DNA from: Helicobacter salomonis | Lineage (GTDB): Bacteria; Campylobacterota; Campylobacteria; Campylobacterales; Helicobacteraceae | NCBI RefSeq assembly: GCF_017979425.1 | Contig: NZ_JAERIS010000002.1 | Span: 1-64,000 of the forward strand | Direction of reading: 5' to 3' | DNA: 64,000 nt | In this document: positions 56,206-64,000 of the stretch, in pieces | How the letters are laid out: every line of letters begins with the position of its first letter | How positions within the stretch are numbered: the stretch's first letter is position 1 | Position numbers and translations under genes: made by a program | Notes under the pieces: generated by a model | Seen by the model: the letters and a program-made list of their open reading frames with translations, nothing else | Told to the model about the DNA's origin: nothing | Database searches by the model: none

Positions 56206-57237
56206 TTGTTTTCTCTTTTAATGCATGCTTGCGTAAAGAGGGCGTGGGAGGTACAAACTTTGGCCTTGCCTAATCCCAGTGTGGCGTGTATGGTGTTAGA
56301 TCAAAACTTCCAGCTTTTAAGTCTGCAAACCCATGTCAAAGCCCACACCCCTCATGCCGAAGTGCACGCCCTAAGAGAAGCTTTTAATGCCCTTTCTCCC
56401 ACCCCCTTCCCTAAAGACATCGACCCCCTAGACAAGAAAGCCAATTACAACTTTCTAGCCCACAATCATAATGATCTCTTTGAAGGGTGCACCATTCTAG
56501 TAACCCTAGAACCCTGCAACCACTTTGGCAAAACCCCTCCCTGCGCAGCATTGCTATGCGCGCTCAAGCCTAAGCGCGTGGTTGTGGGTGCGCGCGAACA
56601 ACACCTCCAAGCGATGGGTGGACTAAAACGCTTACAAGAAGCAGGGATTGAAGTCATGGTGCTAGACTTACCCGCTTGCTACGATTTGCTCTACCCTTTT
56701 AAATGCCTCTCTACTAAGGGGGTGTTCAACCTCTTTAAGATTGCCACAAGGTTAGATGGAAATTATCAAGGTAAGATTTCAGGGGACAAAAGCCTAGCCT
56801 TCACACACAACCAACGCGGGGTCGCCCAAACTCTTATTATCTCAGGGCAGAGCGCGCGCACCGATCGCCCCCTGCTCGATCACCGCTTCGCTGATCCACT
56901 TTATCAAGAACGCCTTTGCGATGTAGCGATTTTGAGCCGTAACCCCATCATCGATCGCACTCTACCTCTTTTTAGTGTGCCCGGGCGTGAAGTCCATCTA
57001 TGCACTCGCGTGCAGGATTTACCCCTGCATATCAGCTTTAACATCATTGAGGGAGGGTGGCACTTGCTGGCCAGCCTGCAAGATCACATTGATATGCTCT
57101 TAACCCACACCAATGCTTCCCTAGAGCCCCACCACCCTATCCCCCACCACGCACAGGCCCACTTCACCCCCCGACACGCCCAGATTTTAGATCACGACTT
57201 GCTCACATGGCACTCTTGCGGCTCTACCAACCCTTAG
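56206..57237 (+). CDS. ribD: Riboflavin biosynthesis deaminase/reductase RibD
   Basis: 343 aa, TTG start with AAAGG six nt upstream. The deaminase domain has zinc ligands in HAEVHAL and LEPCNHFGKTPPC. The reductase half begins near KIATRLDGNYQGKISG and carries the TLIISGQSARTDRPLL region. It is shorter and more divergent than E. coli RibD. Catalyses two early steps of riboflavin synthesis. Its end overlaps the methyltransferase gene by 31 nt. Confidence 0.85.
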   Translation: MFSLLMHACVKRAWEVQTLALPNPSVACMVLDQNFQLLSLQTHVKAHTPHAEVHALREAFNALSPTPFPKDIDPLDKKANYNFLAHNHNDLFEGCTILVTLEPCNHFGKTPPCAALLCALKPKRVVVGAREQHLQAMGGLKRLQEAGIEVMVLDLPACYDLLYPFKCLSTKGVFNLFKIATRLDGNYQGKISGDKSLAFTHNQRGVAQTLIISGQSARTDRPLLDHRFADPLYQERLCDVAILSRNPIIDRTLPLFSVPGREVHLCTRVQDLPLHISFNIIEGGWHLLASLQDHIDMLLTHTNASLEPHHPIPHHAQAHFTPRHAQILDHDLLTWHSCGSTNP

Positions 57238-57917
57238 GGGGGTATGCCTACAATAGCGACAGCCTCTTTTTAGCCCATTTCGCCCGCCCCTTTATCAAAA
57301 AACGCGCTAAACTCTTAGATGTGGGTGCGGGCTGTGGGGTGGTGGGTTTGCTCTGCGCTAGAGAATGGGGCAACCCCCTAGATTTGATCGAGGTCGATCC
57401 CAATCTGGCTTTTTTTGCCCAGCAAAATAGCATCCATGTCTCCCATGCACGCGTGATCTGTGATAATTTTTTACATGCCAACCTTGAAACTTATGATTGC
57501 ATTCTCTCCAATCCTCCCTACTATCACCTCAACAGCCCCCAAAGCTCCAACCCCCAAATTGCCCGCGCCACCAACCAAAGCTTTTTACCCTTAAGCGCGC
57601 TGTGTGCCAAGGCTTACAGCCTTCTAAAACCCCATGGTTATTTTATTCTCTGCTACCATGCTAATTTAGCAGATACTCTACTTTTTCATCTGCAAAACGC
57701 CAAACTTAACCCCGTGTGCATGCGCTTCGTGCATCCCTTTAAACACAAAAAAGCCACTCTTGTACTCTGTTGTGCGCGCAAGAGCTCTAAAAGCCTGCTA
57801 GAAGTCCAACCTCCACTCATCACGCATAACTCCAAAGATCAGCGCGATGTAACTCCTGAGGTGGCCAGTATTTATGCCCATGCCCAGACCTACAGCATTA
57901 AGGCAACACTTGGGTAA
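57207..57917 (+). CDS. TrmN6/YfiC-like AdoMet-dependent methyltransferase
   Basis: 236 aa. Rossmann motif LLDVGAGCGVVGLLC and catalytic NPPYYHL, as in enzymes methylating N6 of adenine-37 in tRNA-Val. Starts LYQPLGGYAYNSDSLFLAHF, the usual Q-P-x-x-GYR/A-x-x-x-D block. Overlaps ribD upstream and fixI downstream (8 nt), so the three are probably co-transcribed. Confidence 0.8.
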   Translation: MALLRLYQPLGGYAYNSDSLFLAHFARPFIKKRAKLLDVGAGCGVVGLLCAREWGNPLDLIEVDPNLAFFAQQNSIHVSHARVICDNFLHANLETYDCILSNPPYYHLNSPQSSNPQIARATNQSFLPLSALCAKAYSLLKPHGYFILCYHANLADTLLFHLQNAKLNPVCMRFVHPFKHKKATLVLCCARKSSKSLLEVQPPLITHNSKDQRDVTPEVASIYAHAQTYSIKATLG

Positions 57918-60300
57918 AATTCCCTGCGCGCATTGTCAATTACTCTACCCCCCCCACGCCCTCAAAAAAGCCCCCGAGCAGGACCTCTATTTTTGCTGTG
58001 CAGGGTGTGAGAGCGTGTATTTTTTACTGCATTCTTTAGAATTGGAGAACTTCTATGATAAATTAGGGGATAAGACCCTCCAGCCTATCTCAGAGCCACA
58101 AAGCCCCATCTCTACTCACTATGACACTTCCCAATTCTTAGAGGCCTTTAGCACCCCCACCAAAGAGGGACTAGAGGTGGCGCTTATTTTAGAAAATATC
58201 CATTGTGCGGCGTGTATTTGGCTCATCGAACATGTACTTTTAAAACAAGAAGGGGTTAATAAGGTGCAGGTTAATTACACCACACACAGGGCTTATATTG
58301 ACTTTGACCCCCAGAATATCCCCCTCTCAAAAGTATTGAGTACCATTGAGACCATTGGGTATCGTGCGCGCGTCTTTGATCCCAAAATCGAGAGCGGAGG
58401 CAAAAAAGCGCATTATCACCACTATGTGGCTTTGGTGGTGGGCATTTTCTCTACCATGAATGTGATGTGGATTGCCATTGCCAATTATGCGGGTTATTTT
58501 TCGGGGATGGACGCTAACATGAGCTTTAAGCTCAATATCGCCTCGTGGGTTTTGAGTAGTCTAACCCTCTTTATCACGGGAGCAGCATTTTTAAAGGGGG
58601 CGTTTTACGGGCTCAAAAACGGCTTTTTTGGCATGGATTTGAGCGTGAGTCTAGGCGCACTCACAACCTATCTTTATTCGATTTATGCCACTTTCCATGC
58701 CCAAGAACCCTATTTTGAATCGGTGAGCATGATCATCACCTTAGTTTTCATCTCTAAATTCTTAGAGCTCAAGGCCAAGATACGGGCGAATACCCTGCTA
58801 GATAGCTTGCAAGGCGCACTGCCTTCCCAAGTGTTACTCTTGCGCGAGACAGAGGGGGGAGTAGAGCGCGTGCTAGTTTCTCCGACCGAGGTAAAAATTG
58901 GGGATCGCATCGAGGTTTTGAGTGGGGAGTGTGTCGCCTCAGATGGAGAGCTAGAGAGCGCACACGCACAGGTGAATAGTCAAATTGTCAATGGAGAGAT
59001 CACCCCCTTAGACTTACACGCCGGGCAGAGCGTGCTCTCGGGCTATAGCAATGTAGGAGCGAGTTTTGTCTACCGCGTGCGCACCCCTTTTAAGCAATCC
59101 TTTCTAAGTCAAATGGTGCGCTTGGTTCAAAAGAGTTTCACCCAAAAGCCCCAAATCCAAATGCAGGCAGACAAACTTGCCCACCGCTTCACCCAAATCG
59201 TGCTGTTCATCACTTTAGTCAGTTTGCTAGGCTGGGGATTCTTGGGTGGGGTGTGGGAGCGCGCGCTAGTGATTAGTGTGAGTGTGCTCATCATCGCCTG
59301 CCCATGCGCCTTTGCCCTAGCTACCCCGATTGCTCTTGTCTTAGCGACTAATCAGGCTTTTAAGAAGGGGATTTTATGCAAACAGGCCGCTAGCCTAGAA
59401 ACTCTGGCTAAAGTGCAAAAACTCTTTGTGGACAAAACCGGCACGCTCACTATGCCCACTCTCCAAGTACAAGATTATAAAGTTTATAGGGACTACAACC
59501 CTCATTGGCTCTTAAGTCTAGTCGTGCACAACCCCCACCCTGTCTCTAAGGGAGTGAGTGTGTGGACACAAGAAAACTTTAACACCCAAGCTAGCACACC
59601 CTTAGATTCTCTAACCCAAGAGGTAGGGGGATTGAGGGGGGAAATTGGCGGGCATATCTTACTGGGGGGGAGTGTGGAGTATTTACGCGCGCAGGGAGTA
59701 GAGATTGCGGAGCAATCTCAAGAAAGCCACTTTGCCTACAGCGAAGATGGAGAGATTAAAGCCCTCTTTAACTTGCACGCCCCCCTAAAGCCAGACAGCG
59801 TGCAGAGTGTGCGCGCCTTGCAAGAAATGGGGCTAGAAATAGAAATTTTAAGTGGGGATTCTAGCGTGCAGGTGCATCACATTGCCCAAAGCTTGGGCAT
59901 TGCCTGCCATGCCCCCCTAAGCCCGGAGCAGAAATTGACCCATATCCAAGGGGCTTTAGCACGGGGAGAAATGATTGCGATGGTAGGCGATGGGATGAAT
60001 GACGCGCCCTCTCTGGCGCAAAGTCAGGTTTCTTTGTGTATGTGTGAGGGGCATGATTTGAGCCTGCTACATAGCGATGTGATTTTGCTCAATACCTCTT
60101 TTAAAAGCGTGCTGAATGCTTTTGTCATCGCCAAACAAGCCCACCAGCGCGTGCGCCAAAACCTGCTCATCAGCACGCTCTACAACGCTTTACTCATTCC
60201 CTGCGCGGTGTGTGGGTTCATTAACCCCCCCTTAGCTGCCCTAAGCATGAGCCTAAGTTCTCTGTTAGTGGTGGGGAATAGTTTTAGGTTGCGGGGTTAA
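57910..60300 (+). CDS. fixI: Copper-transporting P-type ATPase for cbb3 oxidase assembly (FixI/CcoI)
   Basis: 796 aa from TTG 57910, which has AAGG six nt upstream; ATGs further upstream lie inside the methyltransferase gene. N-terminal zinc-ribbon-like CAHCQLLYP...CCAGCESVYF, heavy-metal domain with IHCAACIWLIE, eight helices, transport motif CPCAFALATPIAL, phosphorylation site DKTGTLTMP and hinge GDGMNDAPSLA. Moves copper across the inner membrane for the cbb3-type terminal oxidase, the Helicobacter respiratory oxidase. Confidence 0.9.
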   Translation: MGKIPCAHCQLLYPPHALKKAPEQDLYFCCAGCESVYFLLHSLELENFYDKLGDKTLQPISEPQSPISTHYDTSQFLEAFSTPTKEGLEVALILENIHCAACIWLIEHVLLKQEGVNKVQVNYTTHRAYIDFDPQNIPLSKVLSTIETIGYRARVFDPKIESGGKKAHYHHYVALVVGIFSTMNVMWIAIANYAGYFSGMDANMSFKLNIASWVLSSLTLFITGAAFLKGAFYGLKNGFFGMDLSVSLGALTTYLYSIYATFHAQEPYFESVSMIITLVFISKFLELKAKIRANTLLDSLQGALPSQVLLLRETEGGVERVLVSPTEVKIGDRIEVLSGECVASDGELESAHAQVNSQIVNGEITPLDLHAGQSVLSGYSNVGASFVYRVRTPFKQSFLSQMVRLVQKSFTQKPQIQMQADKLAHRFTQIVLFITLVSLLGWGFLGGVWERALVISVSVLIIACPCAFALATPIALVLATNQAFKKGILCKQAASLETLAKVQKLFVDKTGTLTMPTLQVQDYKVYRDYNPHWLLSLVVHNPHPVSKGVSVWTQENFNTQASTPLDSLTQEVGGLRGEIGGHILLGGSVEYLRAQGVEIAEQSQESHFAYSEDGEIKALFNLHAPLKPDSVQSVRALQEMGLEIEILSGDSSVQVHHIAQSLGIACHAPLSPEQKLTHIQGALARGEMIAMVGDGMNDAPSLAQSQVSLCMCEGHDLSLLHSDVILLNTSFKSVLNAFVIAKQAHQRVRQNLLISTLYNALLIPCAVCGFINPPLAALSMSLSSLLVVGNSFRLRG

Positions 60301-60309
60301 AATTAATAG

Positions 60310-60804
60310 CTAGCCGATCTCCACATGAAGCCATTTAAATTCGCCGTAAGTCCCACGAATCTTGTTTTCTAGGCAACTAAAATCCCAACATTCATTTTTA
60401 AAATTGCCCAGTAAGCATCCTGTGCTGAATTTATGGCAATTTAGTTCAGAATTATCAATAGCAATCCAAGCGTATTCTTTGCCTCTTGCCTTACTCCTTG
60501 CACTTTCAACAGCTGTTTTAGCTCTTTGAGCTACTTGTTCTGAACCAAGCGAATTACCATCTTTACCGCAGGCAATATAAATTTTTCCACCCTCTTTGAG
60601 CTTCCCCTCTCTTTCATCTTCTAAGCGTGTCAAAAAGTGGCGGGGATGGGCATATCTAATGTAAGCCTTGCCATCCTTGTTAGTTACTTCTGCGATGAGA
60701 TTATCCCCAACGTAAATACCCGAATGTGCAACCCAAAAGCGTATATCACAATACAAAACAGCTCCGAGTTTAGCATACCTTTCTAAGCTTGTAATTTTTG
60801 CCAT
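60310..60804 (-). CDS. LRAT-like (NlpC/P60-superfamily) protein
   Basis: 164 aa, AAGGAG upstream of the ATG, no signal peptide. AHSGIYVGDNLIAEV gives the catalytic His of the lecithin:retinol acyltransferase fold, with a further His in RYAHPRHFLTRL. NCHKFSTGCLLGNF matches the NCEHF nucleophile-Cys motif with changes at the third and fourth residues. LRAT-like bacterial proteins may act as acyltransferases, peptidases or lipases; some are effectors. Host or membrane-lipid target is speculation. It lies beside a decayed Sel1 gene in an AT-richer stretch, which hints at horizontal gain. Confidence 0.65.
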   Translation of the reverse strand: MAKITSLERYAKLGAVLYCDIRFWVAHSGIYVGDNLIAEVTNKDGKAYIRYAHPRHFLTRLEDEREGKLKEGGKIYIACGKDGNSLGSEQVAQRAKTAVESARSKARGKEYAWIAIDNSELNCHKFSTGCLLGNFKNECWDFSCLENKIRGTYGEFKWLHVEIG

Positions 60805-60890
60805 TAGAAAACTCCTTTTACATATTTTTCCTCATCCACTAATACCAATTCTCAAGATTGTGGATTGTGCATATTCTCTCTTCAAATAAT

Positions 60891-61298
60891 TTAAATAAAA
60901 TGTCTCTTTAAATCCGACCCATCAAAAGTCCTCGTATGCCACATAGAGGCTGATTTTTCGAAGCACTGCTTAAACTTAATATCATCTTTTGGTACGCCTT
61001 GTCCGCTATAGTGCATCTACCCTAATAGATAGTAAGCTTCCGCAGTTTGAGTATCCTCCTGCTAAATTGCTTCTTGCAAATACTCTAGAGCCTTAGCGCA
61101 ATCACCATGTTTGCGGGTTTATTTGGCAATTTGGCATGGTGTTGCTTCTTTGCCTTGTTTTATTCCATTAAGTTGTCCAAGCAGGTTAAGCAGATTTGAT
61201 AACGCAGTATACGCATGTGAATCGCCCATATCTTCCGCTTTTTGAAAATACTCTATAGCCATTTGGTAGTACTCACTATCTTGAGCCTCCCTGGCAGT
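60891..61298 (-). pseudogene. Sel1-repeat gene remnant with three in-frame stops
   Basis: One frame on the minus strand reads Sel1-type sequence throughout (EYYQMAIEYFQKAEDMGD, GDCAKALEYLQEAI, AEAYYLLG, MHYSGQGVPKDDIKFKQC) but is broken by stops at 61119-61121, 61062-61064 and 61017-61019. No start codon with a ribosome-binding site is evident; the 5' part is gone. It is the second decayed Sel1-repeat gene in the window. It fills most of the 575-bp gap between the LRAT-like gene and the lipoprotein gene. Confidence 0.75.
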
Positions 61299-61334
61299 AG
61301 ATTATACCTTGCAAAGTCATCACTCTGAGGTGCG

Positions 61335-61365
61335 AAAAACCCTGACATTCTATTGAACATCAGGG
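61335..61365 (-). terminator. Intrinsic terminator of COG3014-like lipoprotein gene
   Basis: On the minus strand CCCTGA (61365-61360) and TCAGGG (61345-61340) form a stem, directly followed by five T (61339-61335). It is 15 nt past the lipoprotein stop codon. Confidence 0.75.
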
Positions 61366-61379
61366 ATTGATCCATAGCT

Positions 61380-62789
61380 CTAAAACGACAAGACCTTGAT
61401 ATTTTGATTACTGCCCTCAAAGCTGCGGATGAAGATGATGTTATTGGTATTATTGCAAACTTGATTATCCTGTTTGCGCATGTTGGCATTACATGTGGTT
61501 AATGTGAACCGCTTGCTCCAAGTATCGATGCTGACACTGAAACTGCTTGCTCTTGCACTCTTGTTTTCCAAGCTTGCTACCCAAACTGTGTTAGGAAAAA
61601 TCGTGGAGCTACGGGTATCAGCTGCGGTGGTGGCTTTGTTGGTAGCATGCATGATAGACCCGGCTAAACCCGCTGCTAAACCTCCATAACCTGGAGCCAT
61701 CTCCCCTGCTGTTTTTAACGCAACTTCTGTACCCGTTTTTAAGATAGCCGATGTGATCGCACGAGTCTTAATGGCAGGCAAGGTTTTTTGATACTCCGCT
61801 TGCACCACACCATCAAAATGAGATAGGATTTCAAAGCGCTGATTCTTGCCCCCTGTGGAGAGCTCAAAATTAGTGTGGAAATTTTTCCCCTGTTTCAAGA
61901 GAGGTAGAGCGTAATTGAATGTGGCATTTTTATACTCTTCCAAAGTGGGCTGTGCACCATCCTCTATAATTACCCAGGTCATCTTATCTGTGGAATGTTT
62001 TTCAAAGCGCTTGATATCCTGAGCGATGAGAGGGGCTTTGCTGATAGCATAGGCTTCTTTAAGACTATCCACACTTTTACCATGATCCCCATTCACCCCA
62101 TAGAATAAGCCGGCAACATAGCTCACCAAGGGGTTGATGAAGCCATCATAAGCTTCTAGTTGCTTGAGATTGGAGTAACGGCTGCTCAACTGCCGATCGA
62201 ACTCAGACAAACTGGCCGTCATGCTTTGCAACTTACCCGCATCCTTTTGCTTAGCATCTGCATTCATTTTGTCTAAATGTTTTTGGATTTCCTTGGTGTA
62301 AACTTCCTTAACACGGCGCTGGCGATCCAAAGTGCGGTTAAATTCCACCCTAGCATCTTGGAGATTTCCCATAAACGCGTAGTCTAGGGCCATGTAGTAA
62401 TTGGTCAATTCCCATTCATACATATGCCCTTCATAGGGAATATTGGTCGCGCTTCCATAAGTAGCCGCTCCCAACTTTGCAATGCCCTTTTCTAAACTTC
62501 TGTAGTGGGTGTCAAAGACTTTATTGGCCTGATCTAAGACTTCTAAAGACCCCTTGTAATTCCCCATCATAAACTCGTTCACCCCATCTTGCAATTGCCA
62601 TAGGGGTGTGTTTAATTGCTTAGTGTCCTTAGCTATGATGTCCTTAGCATATTTATCGGCTTGCTGGTTCTGCTTGGCGTAATAGCTGGCATGGAAACGC
62701 GGTAACTGATCGCGACTCTGCGTGTGCGCACAGCCCAATAAGAGTGCGCCTAAAGCCATACACCCATAAATCCCAACCCGTGTCTTCAT
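61380..62789 (-). CDS. TPR-containing lipoprotein (COG3014-like)
   Basis: 469 aa from ATG 62789 (GAGGAG five nt upstream). Signal peptide with lipobox ALLLGC. The body is helical, TPR-like (LQDGVNEFMMGNYKGSLEVLDQANKVF, MALDYAFMGNLQDARVEFNRTLDRQ), and includes a hydrophobic glycine-rich stretch GYGGLAAGLAGSIMHA near residue 380. Proteins of this kind occur in several Gram-negative bacteria with unknown function, possibly in outer-membrane secretion or assembly. It sits directly downstream of the urease operon. Confidence 0.75.
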   Translation of the reverse strand: MKTRVGIYGCMALGALLLGCAHTQSRDQLPRFHASYYAKQNQQADKYAKDIIAKDTKQLNTPLWQLQDGVNEFMMGNYKGSLEVLDQANKVFDTHYRSLEKGIAKLGAATYGSATNIPYEGHMYEWELTNYYMALDYAFMGNLQDARVEFNRTLDRQRRVKEVYTKEIQKHLDKMNADAKQKDAGKLQSMTASLSEFDRQLSSRYSNLKQLEAYDGFINPLVSYVAGLFYGVNGDHGKSVDSLKEAYAISKAPLIAQDIKRFEKHSTDKMTWVIIEDGAQPTLEEYKNATFNYALPLLKQGKNFHTNFELSTGGKNQRFEILSHFDGVVQAEYQKTLPAIKTRAITSAILKTGTEVALKTAGEMAPGYGGLAAGLAGSIMHATNKATTAADTRSSTIFPNTVWVASLENKSARASSFSVSIDTWSKRFTLTTCNANMRKQDNQVCNNTNNIIFIRSFEGSNQNIKVLSF

Positions 62790-62841
62790 AAACACTCCTC
62801 ACATGATTTGAAGCTGCGAGTATAGCTAAAATAAGAAACAT

Positions 62842-63657
62842 TTAATCCAATAAAAGTTGCGATATGTTTTGGCGCAGGGCGAGCAGGGGTTCAGAGCCAT
62901 AGGCAAGTGCTTTGAGGCAAAGACTGCGGTATTCTTGGGGCAGGCGAGAGGGCAAAGCACTAAGCCCGCCATTGAGTCTAGACTCTTCTAAGAGGGTTTG
63001 AATCGCCCCTTGTTGTAGGCGCTTGGTAAAAATAACCATGTTGAGATAGTGGGTATAGCGATCGAACATGCACGGGTTGGTTAAATCCATGCGCGCGGGG
63101 TCTAAGATAGTGTTGTCTACAAAGAGGAGTTGGGAATTGTAGGAGTCTTGATAGCAAATCTCAAGTGTGGAGTGAATTTTATTAAAGGCGAAGGCTTCCC
63201 CATGTGCGATGCGTCCTGCAGCCATGATCTCGCTGTAGAGTAGCTCAGAGTTGGGGCGTAGCACGATCCGGGTGTGGTTTTTAAAATGCGCGTTGGCAAA
63301 GGGAATGATGGGCAGGGGGGAAAAATCCAAAAGTGCGTTTTCCTCAACCACCACATGTGTATCACGGCTGGCATAGCCATCTTCGGTATCAAAGATTTTC
63401 TCAAAGCTTTGGGAAGAGAGTTTGAGTTGGCAACCTTTGCCTATTTCAATCTGAATATCCTGCGCATCTCCTTTGAGCATGCCTGCTCCCACGACCAAGA
63501 GCATGATCTCATCCAAAGAATCCTTTTCATGGAAAGGGGGCATGAGCTTAAAGGGGGGAGTGAAATGGTTATCAGCGATCACGCACCGCCCATGCGCCCC
63601 AATAGCCGTCCTCAAATACAGCTTAGAGGCTTGGGCGTAGGTAGTCTTGTGTTCCAT
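62842..63657 (-). CDS. ureH: Urease accessory protein UreH (UreD family)
   Basis: 271 aa. Starts THKTTYAQASKLYLRT-like sequence with GVGMLKGDAQDIQIEIGKGCQLKLSSQS-type blocks typical of UreD/UreH. Scaffold in the UreF-UreG-UreH complex that inserts nickel into apo-urease. Its ATG shares a base with the ureG stop (TAATG). ureH is last in Helicobacter ure operons, as here. Confidence 0.9.
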   Translation of the reverse strand: MEHKTTYAQASKLYLRTAIGAHGRCVIADNHFTPPFKLMPPFHEKDSLDEIMLLVVGAGMLKGDAQDIQIEIGKGCQLKLSSQSFEKIFDTEDGYASRDTHVVVEENALLDFSPLPIIPFANAHFKNHTRIVLRPNSELLYSEIMAAGRIAHGEAFAFNKIHSTLEICYQDSYNSQLLFVDNTILDPARMDLTNPCMFDRYTHYLNMVIFTKRLQQGAIQTLLEESRLNGGLSALPSRLPQEYRSLCLKALAYGSEPLLALRQNISQLLLD

Positions 63658-64000
63658 TACTCTTCTAAAAGCGCGTATTTTTTGATCCAGCCAATTACAG
63701 AATCCAAGCCCTCTTTAGAGCGGATATTAGTAAATAAAAAGGGCTTCTCACCGCGCATTTTCTTAGAATCGCGATCCATCACGCCCAAATCTGCCCCCAC
63801 ATAGGGAGCCAGATCGATCTTGTTGATAATGAGCAAATCTGAGCGTGTGATACCTGGACCCCCTTTGCGTGGGATTTTATCCCCCTCAGCCACATCGATC
63901 ACAAAGATGGTGAAATCGGCTAGTTCGGGATTAAAAGTGGTGGAGAGATTGTCTCCCCCACTCTCAATAAACATGAGTTCAATATCGGGGAATTTAGCAT
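63657..64000 (-). CDS. ureG: Urease accessory GTPase UreG, 5'-truncated by window edge
   Basis: C-terminal 113 codons. Visible are [13 protein letters not shown], the [16 protein letters not shown] switch region and the guanine-specificity motif NKID. The P-loop and the metal-binding CPH motif lie beyond the right edge. UreG hydrolyses GTP to deliver nickel to urease. Upstream genes (ureF and others) are expected to the right. Confidence 0.95.
   Translation of the reverse strand, partial: AKFPDIELMFIESGGDNLSTTFNPELADFTIFVIDVAEGDKIPRKGGPGITRSDLLIINKIDLAPYVGADLGVMDRDSKKMRGEKPFLFTNIRSKEGLDSVIGWIKKYALLEE

Noticed and set aside
61253-61489. 78-residue frame between the lipoprotein and the Sel1 remnant
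   Set aside because: It spans the lipoprotein 3' end, a clear terminator and the remnant in a wrong frame; no start signals.
1-64000. CRISPR array
   Set aside because: No regularly spaced identical repeats seen. The only near-identical direct repeat pair noticed is the two IS608-like elements, 31 kb apart.

Overview
The window looks like a chromosome segment of a gastric, urease-positive Helicobacter outside H. pylori, of the H. felis / H. bizzozeronii / H. heilmannii kind. The evidence is the ureG-ureH end of a urease operon at the right edge, a nickel-type ABC transporter close to Campylobacter NikZYXWV, and many gene blocks in the order known from H. pylori: mobA-flhB; plsC / SH3 protein / ctpA; greA-dut-coaX-gmhB; glnP-glnP-glnQ-glnH; lnt-lolD beside cvpA-lysS-glyA; ridA-dadA-alr; and gltS-ribD-fixI. 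The base composition is more GC-rich than I would expect for H. pylori. The species call is inference.

Layout. 1-700: 3' part of an IS200/IS605-type tnpB. 0.8-6.9 kb: nickel/peptide ABC operon with two tandem substrate-binding genes. 6.9-7.1 kb: decayed IS608-like element that keeps a promoter and a TnpB guide-RNA-like segment. 7.1-8.8 kb: DpnII-type (GATC) restriction-modification pair. 8.8-10.4 kb: mobA-flhB. 10.4-12.2 kb (minus): lipase-like hydrolase and mqnD. 12.3-15.1 kb: an unrecognised five-gene operon made of one AAA ATPase and four small proteins that seem to share a domain, next to tRNA-Ala(GGC). 15.4-19.0 kb: 5-oxoprolinase operon pxpA-NRAMP-like-pxpB-pxpC. 19.0-22.1 kb (minus): plsC, SH3 protein, ctpA. 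22.2-24.2 kb: broken Sel1-repeat gene with a 14-G tract, and a 34-residue basic protein. 24.3-28.9 kb (minus): seven-gene operon greA to gmhB. 29-33 kb: folate cyclo-ligase, rny, priA. 33-36 kb (minus): amino-acid ABC transporter. 36-38.6 kb: acnB. 38.65-38.83 kb: a second, more complete IS608-like element. 39-43.3 kb: PAS-PAS chemoreceptor, sugar oxidoreductase, lolD, lnt. 43.4-48.3 kb: cvpA, lysS, glyA, DUF1882, SPOR protein. 48.4-51.2 kb: D-alanine catabolism. 51.3-53.6 kb: trpD-trpCF. 53.7-60.3 kb: carboxynorspermidine synthase, gltS, ribD, methyltransferase, copper P-type ATPase. 60.3-62.8 kb (minus): LRAT-like protein, Sel1 remnant, lipoprotein. 62.8-64 kb (minus): ureH and partial ureG.

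How the genes fit together. Nickel uptake at the left supplies the urease whose maturation genes are at the right. Gln/amino-acid uptake, glutamate symport and 5-oxoprolinase all feed glutamate metabolism. lnt and lolD belong to lipoprotein maturation and export, and several lipoproteins are encoded nearby.

The best candidates for something undescribed are the AAA-plus-four-small-proteins operon (12.3-15.1 kb) and the two short IS608-like elements (6.9 and 38.7 kb). Each element has an extended -10 promoter, a nearly identical tnpB-3'-end/omegaRNA-like segment, and a different downstream 'guide'. Several genes (priA, trpD, the NRAMP-like gene) appear to use non-ATG/GTG/TTG start codons.
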